DNA of 6,351 bases from Chitinophagaceae bacterium (lineage in GTDB: Bacteria; Bacteroidota; Bacteroidia; Chitinophagales; Chitinophagaceae), in the NCBI GenBank assembly GCA_025455205.1, contig JALOMZ010000130.1, positions 1 through 6,351 of the forward strand, in the 5' to 3' direction. Of this stretch, positions 1 through 5,382 are shown in pieces (positions within the stretch are counted from its first letter, which is position 1; the number at the start of each line of letters is the position of its first letter). The position numbers and the translations under genes are program-made. The notes under the pieces were generated by a model that saw nothing but the letters and a program-made list of their open reading frames with translations, did no database searches and was not told the origin of the DNA.

Positions 1-414
1 TCCCCCACACCCGTAGCCCTGTTCAGGGCAGGCAGCCTGCCGCCGGGCACAGACACCATACGGTATACCATTACCGCCACCACACCCGAAGGCTGCTCTG
101 CTACCGACAACCTGCTGGTAAAAATATTCAGCACGGCACCCTCCATATTTGTTCCTTCCGGCTTCACCCCCAATGCCGACGGGCTCAACGACCTGCTGCG
201 CCCCACTCTGGCAGGCATGCGGGAACTGAGCTGGTTCCGCATTTTCAACCGCTACGGTCAGGTGGTGTTTGAAACCCGCCAGATAGGCAAGGGCTGGGAC
301 GGCCGCATCAATGGCCTGCTGCAGGGCAGCGGGGCCTATGTATACATGTGCCAGGCCATAGACTTCGAAGGCAACGTGGTTACCGCCAAGGGATCCTTCG
401 TGCTGGTGCGCTGA
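1..414 (+). CDS. 3' end of a secreted protein with gliding motility-associated C-terminal (CHU_C, T9SS type B sorting) domain
   Basis: The frame is open from the first base and ends at TGA 412-414, giving 137 visible residues; the start lies outside the window. Residues 51-64 read VPSGFTPNADGLND, followed by FNRYG (82-86), GWDG (98-101), GAYVY (111-115) and a final GSFVLVR. This order is the hallmark of the gliding motility-associated C-terminal domain of Bacteroidota, which marks proteins for export by the type IX secretion system and attachment or release at the cell surface. Residues 1-45 resemble the end of an Ig/PKD-like beta-sandwich repeat that often precedes this domain (YTITATTPEGCSATDN). 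Proteins of this kind are usually long and repetitive adhesins or extracellular enzymes; which one this is cannot be told from the visible part. The domain is complete, with no sign of truncation at its C-terminus. Confidence 0.93.
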   Translation, partial: SPTPVALFRAGSLPPGTDTIRYTITATTPEGCSATDNLLVKIFSTAPSIFVPSGFTPNADGLNDLLRPTLAGMRELSWFRIFNRYGQVVFETRQIGKGWDGRINGLLQGSGAYVYMCQAIDFEGNVVTAKGSFVLVR

Positions 415-482
415 CACCCATTCCATACCGTCAGCTGCACCGCGTCACCAATAATATGCCGGCAATGATGCAAATTGCACCC

Positions 483-1247
483 ATGAACAAGATCGTACTG
501 ATTACAGGGGCCAGTTCCGGCTTCGGCAAAGCAACGGCAGAGAAATTTGCCAGCGAAGGATGGGATATCATCATCACCGGCCGCCGCGCCGACAGGCTGG
601 AAGAACTGAAAAAGGATGTGGAATCCACCTATGGGATCCGCTGCCTGCCCCTGGTGTTCGATATTCGCCACCGCCATGCCTGCTTTGCAGCCATCGAAAG
701 CCTCCCGGCCGATTGGCGACCGGTGGATGTGCTCATCAACAATGCCGGCGGCGCCTGGGGCCGCGACCCATTTGACCAGGCCAGCCTGGACGACTGGGAC
801 ATCATGCTCGATACCAATGTGAAAGGCCTGATGTATATCACAAAGGCCGTGCTGCCCATGATGACCGCCCGCAAACAGGGACATATCATCAATATCGGAT
901 CCATAGCAGGAAAAGAACCCTATGAAAACGGCAACGGTTACAATGCCGCCAAATTCGCAGTGGAAGGCCTGAGCCGGGCCATGCGCATAGACCTGCTGCC
1001 CTACCATATCAAGGTTACCCATATTGCACCTGGTGCCGCAGAAACAGAATTCTCCCTCGTACGCTTCAAGGGGGATGCCGAAAAAGCCGCTGCCGTGTAC
1101 AAGGGCTACCAGCCCATGACACCCCACGACATTGCAGACATTGTTTACTTCACCACCACCCTGCCGCCGCACGTGTGCATCAACGACCTCGTTGTAACTC
1201 CAACCGCCCAGGCCAACAGCTATAACATCTACAAGTCAATGAGTTAG
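483..1247 (+). CDS. SDR family NADP-dependent oxidoreductase, YdfG-like
   Basis: A 254-residue cytoplasmic short-chain dehydrogenase with a Rossmann fold. Visible motifs are the cofactor loop TGASSGFG (8-15), ITGRR (31-35) whose arginines favour NADP(H), NNAG (86-89), and the catalytic set Asn112, Ser140, Tyr153 and Lys157 (YNAAK). The tail, with PG followed by TEFSLVRFKGD near 183-198 and then TLPPHVCIN, closely follows the YdfG/3-hydroxy acid dehydrogenase subgroup, which oxidises serine, allo-threonine and other 3-hydroxy acids. The exact substrate here is inferred, not shown. ATG 483 was chosen because it places the glycine motif at residue 8, as is normal for the family. In-frame ATGs at 456, 465 and 468 would add 5 to 9 residues and cannot be excluded. 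The gene follows the surface-protein gene by 68 bp and shows no clear functional link to it. Length and catalytic residues are intact. Confidence 0.93.
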   Translation: MNKIVLITGASSGFGKATAEKFASEGWDIIITGRRADRLEELKKDVESTYGIRCLPLVFDIRHRHACFAAIESLPADWRPVDVLINNAGGAWGRDPFDQASLDDWDIMLDTNVKGLMYITKAVLPMMTARKQGHIINIGSIAGKEPYENGNGYNAAKFAVEGLSRAMRIDLLPYHIKVTHIAPGAAETEFSLVRFKGDAEKAAAVYKGYQPMTPHDIADIVYFTTTLPPHVCINDLVVTPTAQANSYNIYKSMS

Positions 1248-1362
1248 GGCTCAAGGCTTTGCTTGTGTAATCAATCAGGAAAAATATTCGCATTTTCCTT
1301 AACATTTTCGCCGGAAAACGGTTATCTTAAAGGAACCGAAAAACCTCCGAAAATGTTGGGTC
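1248..1362. other. intergenic region with overlapping inverted repeats; long hairpin at 1298-1360
   Basis: This gap between the dehydrogenase gene and the small frame at 1363 is AT-rich and full of dyads. AACATTTTCG (1301-1310) is the exact reverse complement of CGAAAATGTT (1348-1357). Three further pairs (1298-1300 with 1358-1360, two of them G-U) extend the stem to 13 pairs. Inside it GG (1313-1314) can pair with CC (1344-1345), and CGGTT (1319-1323) with AACCG (1334-1338). A second pair, AGGAAAA (1277-1283) with TTTTCCT (1293-1299), and a third, TTTTC (1305-1309) with GAAAA (1314-1318), compete for overlapping bases. No T-tract follows the large hairpin, so it is not a textbook intrinsic terminator. 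It could be a leader structure for the next frame, a transcription end for the dehydrogenase, or a remnant of a small repeat element. The inverted repeats are seen directly; any role is inference. Confidence 0.6.
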
Positions 1363-1566
1363 ATGAGAAAGCACCTCCCCTCCGATGATGTATCAGACAG
1401 TATTGTTCTGCATAGGCCTTTGCGCGAAGCATCTTCCCCCAAAAAAACACCCCTACCCAACAAAGTGAACCGGTCACGGGGAAGGATCAGGAAACTGGTA
1501 TTCAATACCAGTGGCACTACCTGGCAGGCCTGGGAGTGGAATACCAATCCGCTGGAATTTGAATGA
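1363..1566 (+). CDS. small hypothetical protein, 67 residues
   Basis: A short open frame from ATG 1363 to TGA 1564-1566, ending 3 bp before the converging flippase-like gene. The predicted product is basic in its first two thirds (stretches such as PLREASSPKK and NRSRGRIRK) and ends in an acidic, tryptophan-containing tail (TWQAWEWNTNPLEFE). I see no signal peptide, membrane segment or known motif, and I do not recognise the family. Third-codon-position GC looks less biased than in the neighbouring genes, which weakens the coding call. The start codon lies only 2 bases after a long predicted hairpin (1298-1360) and a 19-bp dyad sits inside the frame, so this stretch could instead be a structured noncoding region. 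The opposite-strand frame here is even less convincing because it runs into the flippase-like gene in a different frame. Confidence 0.4.
   Translation: MRKHLPSDDVSDSIVLHRPLREASSPKKTPLPNKVNRSRGRIRKLVFNTSGTTWQAWEWNTNPLEFE
1494..1512. repeat. perfect 19-bp dyad (9-bp arms, 1-bp centre)
   Basis: ACTGGTATT (1494-1502), C, AATACCAGT (1504-1512) is a perfect inverted repeat. It lies within the small frame 1363-1566, about 60 bp beyond the 3' end of the converging flippase-like gene. Such a short spacer suits a dimeric protein-binding site better than an RNA hairpin. A further AATACCA occurs at about 1540-1546, repeating part of the right arm. There is no adjacent T-tract on either strand, so a terminator role is unlikely. 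The function is unknown. Confidence 0.6.
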
Positions 1567-1569
1567 TCC

Positions 1570-2490
1570 TCAGGTTTCCGCTGCATCCAGCGGAGAACGA
1601 TACACCCAGATAATACCCACCAGCGAGGCAACCGCCGTAATCAGGTAAAAAAGCAGGCTGATGAATACGGCTTCGCTTTGCATGAGGCCAAACTCCCTTG
1701 ATCCCCAGAGGAACACCACTTCGCGTGCCCCCAGCCCGCCAATGGTAAAGGGCAGGATGGACACAATGGAGCTTACCAGGAAAAGCAGCTGGAATTCCGC
1801 AAAATGATGGCGTATGCCAATGGATTCCATGATGCCATATACGCAGATTACCTGCAGGGCCTGCACGGCTATCCCGTACCACAGGGTGCCGAAGAAACTG
1901 GGCAGGAAACTCGGGAACCATTTCCTCACCATCAGATAGAAGACCAGTAATCCGGGCAGTATGGCCCCAAGTGCCAGCCAGCTGTGCCACTCAGGCCGGA
2001 ACACCATCCAATAAAAAACGGCCGCCAATATGCCCAGGCCGGCCACCCCGCTGATCCGGTCCAGCAATACCGCTGCCGTCAGTTTTCGGGCGCCGGTGGC
2101 AGGATACCGCTGGTTCAGCAGGATCACTTTATACGCATCACCCCCAATGCCACCGGGCAGGAACAGGTTGTAAAAAAGTGCCAGCCAGTTGAGCCGCAGG
2201 TTGGCCATCTCGCTGATCCGAACGGCAATATTCCTGAAATAGAGGTTGATCCGAAAGGAAGATACCACCTTGCTCAGCACAAAAAAAAGCGTAGCAAACA
2301 ACAGCCAGGCCATATGGCTGCGCTGCAGCAGGCGCCAGGTATCCAGCCAGTCGATCTGCTGGCCCACATACCACAAACAAGCGGCAGATACGCCCACCTT
2401 CAATACCAGCTTCAGCCAGCCGGGCAATCCCTTCTTTTGCGGAACAGCCAGGGCCTCACCGGCCTGCCTTGTATCGTTTGGGAGTTCCAT
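1570..2490 (-). CDS. flippase-like / lysylphosphatidylglycerol synthase transmembrane domain protein (UPF0104, MprF/AglD family)
   Basis: A 306-residue integral membrane protein. Hydrophobic segments lie near residues 25-43, 58-77, 98-115, 140-162, 170-187, 203-222, 235-256 and 273-297. Family signatures are FLPGGIGGDAYKV (110-121), LLDRISG (142-148) and LPFTIGGLGARE (246-257), the conserved core of the PF03706 transmembrane domain found in MprF and AglD relatives. The lysyl-tRNA-dependent transferase domain of full-length MprF is absent. Family members are thought to move or handle lipid-linked substrates in the inner membrane, and they are often encoded beside family 2 glycosyltransferases, as here (the glycosyltransferase lies 80 bp upstream on the same strand). 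A role in envelope glycolipid translocation is inferred. ATG 2490 is used; about 20 polar residues precede the first membrane segment and no good ribosome binding site is seen. It converges tail to tail with the small frame ending at 1566. Confidence 0.9.
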   Translation of the reverse strand: MELPNDTRQAGEALAVPQKKGLPGWLKLVLKVGVSAACLWYVGQQIDWLDTWRLLQRSHMAWLLFATLFFVLSKVVSSFRINLYFRNIAVRISEMANLRLNWLALFYNLFLPGGIGGDAYKVILLNQRYPATGARKLTAAVLLDRISGVAGLGILAAVFYWMVFRPEWHSWLALGAILPGLLVFYLMVRKWFPSFLPSFFGTLWYGIAVQALQVICVYGIMESIGIRHHFAEFQLLFLVSSIVSILPFTIGGLGAREVVFLWGSREFGLMQSEAVFISLLFYLITAVASLVGIIWVYRSPLDAAET

Positions 2491-2540
2491 CAGGGGCTCG
2501 CAATTTGATGATGATCATGGCCTGTAGCGGCCGGAATTAC

Positions 2541-2570
2541 AAAAAAACAAATACCGGCATGGGTGCCGGC
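2541..2570 (-). terminator. intrinsic terminator-like hairpin after the glycosyltransferase gene
   Basis: Read on the minus strand, immediately after the TAA stop at 2573-2571, GCCGGCA and TGCCGGT pair around the loop CCCA (2570-2553, the outermost pair G-U). A T-rich run, TATTTGTTTTTTT, follows (2553-2541). The GC-rich stem followed by a T-tract is the classical intrinsic terminator form. It sits between the glycosyltransferase and the flippase-like gene and so may partly uncouple them, leaving the latter to readthrough or to a promoter in the 50 bp that remain, where I see no clear box. Confidence 0.7.
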
Positions 2571-3530
2571 TTAATCCTTTTCCTCGCTGGTATGAATACG
2601 GCGGATATTATAGGTTTTGCGGCCGCTGCCCTCAAAATAATTGCGGATGCTCACTTCCGCCACAATGCCAATAGTGATCAGCTGGATGCCGCCCAGCAGG
2701 AATACCATACCTGCCACCAGCAAAGGCCGGCCGCCAATATCATGTCCCATCAGCTTCAGCACCAGCAGGTACAGATTGATGAGTATGCCCAGGAAGAGGC
2801 TGCCGAAGCCGAGTCCGCCAAACAGGTGCATAGGCCGCTGTATGTATTTCCGGAAGAAGACCATGGTGATGAGGTCGCTCATAACGCGGGTGGTGCGGCC
2901 AATACCGTATTTGCTCTTGCCAAAGCGGCGGGCGTGGTGTTTCACATCCACCTGCGTGATGCGGGCACCCTGCATGGCTGCCAATACAGGGATAAAACGG
3001 TGCAGCTCGCCATACAGTCCCAGCTCCTGCGCTATCTCTGCACGGAACACCTTGAGGGTACAGCCATAGTCCTTGATGTACACGCCCGTCCAGCGGCGGA
3101 TGATGGCGTTGGCAATCCTGCTGGGGATCTTGCGCAACAGGGCGCCATCCTTGCGGTTGGCCCGGTTGCCGGCCACCACATCCCAATCTTCGGCCAGCAG
3201 CTTGTTGAGCATCATGGGAATATCGCTTGGATCATTCTGAAGGTCGCCATCCAGCATGGTAATGAACTGGCCGGTGCAGTGGTCAATACCCGCCGCCATG
3301 GCTGTGCTCTGGCCATAGTTCTTGCGCAGCTCAATCAGCTTGATGCGGGGATGGAGCATTTCCCGTATGCGCTGGCGGGTCTGGTCGGTGCTGCCGTCAT
3401 CTACAAAAATCAATTCGTAGTCGTACTGGCCGAGGGCCGCCTCCACGGCTTCCACCATGGGGCGGATATTGTCTTCCTCGTTCATCACGGGGACCACCAC
3501 CGACAGATAATGCTGGTATGATTGACTCAT
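2571..3530 (-). CDS. family 2 glycosyltransferase, DPM1/GtrB (polyprenyl-phosphate glycosyltransferase) type
   Basis: A 319-residue inner-membrane enzyme expected to transfer a sugar from a nucleotide sugar to a polyprenyl phosphate carrier. The GT-A domain shows SVVVPVMNEEDN (10-21), VDDGSTD (43-49), the metal/nucleotide-binding LDGDLQNDP (93-101), GNRANRKDG (121-129) and the RFGKSKYG loop (202-209). Two hydrophobic segments follow (about 236-262 and 269-293), the usual two-helix tail of the GtrB/ArnC-like subgroup. The last 25 residues are polar. The sugar and acceptor cannot be read from the sequence. ATG 3530 is chosen over a TTG three codons upstream (3539) because that TTG falls inside the promoter-like TACCTTTG box. 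The flippase-like gene follows in the same direction, a pairing that suggests synthesis and handling of a lipid-linked sugar, although a terminator-like hairpin separates them. Confidence 0.93.
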   Translation of the reverse strand: MSQSYQHYLSVVVPVMNEEDNIRPMVEAVEAALGQYDYELIFVDDGSTDQTRQRIREMLHPRIKLIELRKNYGQSTAMAAGIDHCTGQFITMLDGDLQNDPSDIPMMLNKLLAEDWDVVAGNRANRKDGALLRKIPSRIANAIIRRWTGVYIKDYGCTLKVFRAEIAQELGLYGELHRFIPVLAAMQGARITQVDVKHHARRFGKSKYGIGRTTRVMSDLITMVFFRKYIQRPMHLFGGLGFGSLFLGILINLYLLVLKLMGHDIGGRPLLVAGMVFLLGGIQLITIGIVAEVSIRNYFEGSGRKTYNIRRIHTSEEKD

Positions 3531-3536
3531 AAGGGG

Positions 3537-3544
3537 CAAAGGTA
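3537..3544 (-). promoter_or_regulatory. Bacteroidota -7 type box TACCTTTG before the glycosyltransferase gene
   Basis: On the minus strand TACCTTTG matches the TAnnTTTG consensus of the main sigma factor in Bacteroidota. It ends 6 bases before ATG 3530, so transcription would begin at or within a few bases of the start codon and the message would be nearly leaderless. A TTTG lies upstream, but only 12 bases away rather than the usual 19 or so, so the -33 element is not convincing. The box also argues against the TTG start at 3539. Confidence 0.5.
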
Positions 3545-3568
3545 GCGGCTGCCATTCAAATACCCCGC

Positions 3569-3904
3569 TTAGGCCACGCCCCGCAGCGCCCGCAGTACCT
3601 GTTGATGGGTCCAGCCGGGCTGTACGCGCCGGATCTGGTGATAGCGCCTGATGGCCAGCAACTGCTCAAATTCCCGGTCTTCCGGCACGGTCAGCCAATC
3701 GCCTTTGGCCTTGCGGTCCAAAGCACGCAGGCGCTGCTCCTCCAGGTGACTGAGGGGTTGCAGCAGGTGATCGGAGGATGAGAGATCCCTGGAAAATAAG
3801 GAGAAACTTCCCCCGGCAGGCAATGCTGCAGCAAGGGAACCGGATTGAAAGGAGGCAAATAGCTCCTGAATATCCTGCAGGGGTGAAAGGAGGGTAAAGG
3901 ACAT
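3569..3904 (-). CDS. hypothetical protein, 111 residues
   Basis: A short soluble-looking protein that I do not recognise. The N-terminal half is rich in Ser, Leu and Ala (ELFASFQSGSLAAALPAGG). The C-terminal half is charged and probably helical (HLEEQRLRALDRKAKGDW, DREFEQLLAIRRYHQIRR) and ends in a tryptophan-containing stretch and RALRGVA. No signal peptide or membrane segment is apparent. ATG 3904 is preferred: the in-frame ATG at 3946 (14 extra residues) and a TTG at 3955 read through an AT-rich stretch that looks intergenic and runs into the terminator of the hom gene. The gene stands between hom and the glycosyltransferase on the same strand, 38 bp from the latter, which appears to have its own promoter box. 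A weak TTTG (3956-3953) and TA (3933-3932) pair 19 bases apart upstream could be a promoter but fits the consensus poorly. Confidence 0.65.
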   Translation of the reverse strand: MSFTLLSPLQDIQELFASFQSGSLAAALPAGGSFSLFSRDLSSSDHLLQPLSHLEEQRLRALDRKAKGDWLTVPEDREFEQLLAIRRYHQIRRVQPGWTHQQVLRALRGVA

Positions 3905-3953
3905 ATGACAGATTGATTTTGTGTTGTCTACTATTTTAGTGAACATTATTGAC

Positions 3954-3986
3954 AAAAAATACAGCGCGCCGGAACGACCCGCTGTA
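3954..3986 (-). terminator. intrinsic terminator of the metX-hom unit
   Basis: On the minus strand TACAGCG (3986-3980) and CGCTGTA (3966-3960) form a perfect 7-bp stem around a 13-base loop, followed directly by TTTTTT (3959-3954). The stem begins 9 bases after the hom stop codon (3996-3998). Position and form both fit a Rho-independent terminator closing the methionine pathway unit. Confidence 0.8.
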
Positions 3987-3995
3987 CCTTATTGC

Positions 3996-5309
3996 TCAAT
4001 GATGGATGCCCGTGCCAAAACCATGGTGCAGCTGCAGGCCGGCCAGTTCCAGGCTCTTCTTCTTCAGCTTCAGCAGGTCGAGGCTTTCAATGATGGGCTC
4101 CGGCATCAGCACCAGCGAAGTACCGTTTGTTTTCCACCACTGGTTGTCCAGCAGGTGCCGCACATGCAACACGCCTACCAGGTATTTGCGGTCTTCACGC
4201 GCATGCCATTCCTCAATCCATTCAAACTTATCGCGTGGCACTTCTTCCACGTTTTCGAAGCTGAGGTACACTTTCAGGTAGTAATCGTTGGTGAGTTCTC
4301 CGGGCACGTGATGGTACAGCTTTTTGTATTCGTACCGGTAGTCGTAGCGAAGGGCGGAGATATCGCTCAATACCGCAGAAGCGGTTGGGAAACTGCCCGC
4401 GCCCTTGCCGTAGAAGAACTGCTTGTCGGCAAACCCGCTTTCAATAACCACGCCGTTGTATTCATTCCGCACAAAAGCCAGGTGGTCAGTTGACGGTACA
4501 AACTGCGGCAATACAAAGGCAGCCACCTTGCCGTTTTCCAGCTTCTTGGCCTGCGCCACCAGGCGGATCACATAGTGTCTTTCCTCGGCCACCTGCGCAT
4601 CAAAGGCCTGAACGCTTTGTATGCCGGTAAACAGAATCTTGTCGGGCGAAGTCACAATGCCGTATGCATGGGCCAGCAGGTTGTTCCACTTGTTCACGGC
4701 ATCATAGCCTTCCACATCCAGCGTGGGATTGCTTTCGGCAAAGCCCAGTTGCTGTGCCTGCAGCAGGGCATCGCGGTAGCTGAGCTTGTCCTCGAACATC
4801 TTGGTGAGGATATAGTTGGTGCTGCCGTTCACAATGGCCTGGATGCTGTGCAGGAGGTCGTTGTCGTAGTATTCCTCCAGGTTGCGGATTACGGGAATGG
4901 AGGCACAGGCGGAAGCTTCGTAGAGGAATGATTGTCCCGTTTGTTGCTGCAGTTCCAGCAGTTCGGGCAGGTGCTCGGCAATCATCTTCTTGCTGGCGCT
5001 TACCACATGTTTGCCGCCCAGCAGGGCTGTTTTCACAATGTAGAAAGCGGCATCGGCATCATCGATCACTTCCACAATCACATTGATCTCCGGGTCGTCC
5101 AGCAGCTCATCGCGCTCTGTGGTGAACAGTTCCGCAGGTGCGTTGCGCTTTTTTCCCGGATGCTTGATGCACACCCGCTTGATGGTGGCTTTCAGCGAGG
5201 GGGTTTGCTGCAATACCCGGTACAATCCCTCGCCCACTACGCCAAAGCCAAACAATCCAATGGTAAGTTGTTTATGGTGGTAATCGGGGTGTTCAATGTG
5301 TTGTGACAT
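3996..5309 (-). CDS. hom: homoserine dehydrogenase
   Basis: A 437-residue cytoplasmic enzyme that reduces aspartate 4-semialdehyde to homoserine with NAD(P)H, the branch point to methionine and threonine. The N-terminal Rossmann motif is GLFGFGVVGEGL (18-29). The substrate/catalytic region has NGSTNYIL (161-168), GFAESNPTLDVEGYDAVNK (189-207) with the family's catalytic Asp203 and Lys207, and GKGAGSFPTASAVLSD (301-316). The cofactor-side segment reads VVSASKKMIA (102-111) where many homologues have a TANK-like sequence. Length matches the family form with a C-terminal ACT regulatory domain, but residues 340-405 are only loosely ACT-like, so threonine feedback cannot be assumed. ATG 5309 is used; no Shine-Dalgarno site is seen, but the leader is A/C-rich and probably unstructured. 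The gene lies 73 bp downstream of metX, probably in one operon, and MetX consumes its product. It is not fused to aspartokinase. Confidence 0.95.
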   Translation of the reverse strand: MSQHIEHPDYHHKQLTIGLFGFGVVGEGLYRVLQQTPSLKATIKRVCIKHPGKKRNAPAELFTTERDELLDDPEINVIVEVIDDADAAFYIVKTALLGGKHVVSASKKMIAEHLPELLELQQQTGQSFLYEASACASIPVIRNLEEYYDNDLLHSIQAIVNGSTNYILTKMFEDKLSYRDALLQAQQLGFAESNPTLDVEGYDAVNKWNNLLAHAYGIVTSPDKILFTGIQSVQAFDAQVAEERHYVIRLVAQAKKLENGKVAAFVLPQFVPSTDHLAFVRNEYNGVVIESGFADKQFFYGKGAGSFPTASAVLSDISALRYDYRYEYKKLYHHVPGELTNDYYLKVYLSFENVEEVPRDKFEWIEEWHAREDRKYLVGVLHVRHLLDNQWWKTNGTSLVLMPEPIIESLDLLKLKKKSLELAGLQLHHGFGTGIHH

Positions 5310-5317
5310 ATTCAGAC

Positions 5318-5348
5318 TTTTTCGTTTGTTGTTTTTCGTTTGTTGTTT
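5318..5348. repeat. 14-bp tandem repeat in the hom leader (2.2 copies)
   Basis: TTTTTCGTTTGTTG occurs at 5318-5331 and again, identically, at 5332-5345, with a further TTT at 5346-5348 starting a third copy. On the coding (minus) strand this is an A/C-rich stretch ending 8 bases before the hom start codon. It probably forms an unstructured leader, which in Bacteroidota can help translation where Shine-Dalgarno sites are rare. A change in copy number would alter the metX-hom spacing without touching a protein. Confidence 0.9.
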
Positions 5349-5382
5349 CAGGTCACGTTAACCAGGCATTTTCTTGCGCAAC

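Noticed and set aside
469..479. Short dyad TGCAA-A-TTGCA just before the dehydrogenase start
   Set aside because: Five-base arms are too short to distinguish from chance, and no second site is present.
336..1172. Open frame of 278 codons on the minus strand
   Set aside because: It is antisense to the dehydrogenase gene with its complete catalytic set; its product is Gly/His/Cys-rich and resembles no protein family.
1299..1631. Minus-strand frame of 110 codons through the intergenic region
   Set aside because: It begins inside the flippase-like gene in another frame and ends in the hairpin region; no motif and no sensible start.
2469..3521. Long open frame of about 350 codons on the plus strand
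   Set aside because: It is antisense to the glycosyltransferase gene, which has all its family motifs. The plus-strand product is a His/Ala/Gln-rich sequence with no motif, as expected from the reverse of a GC-biased gene.
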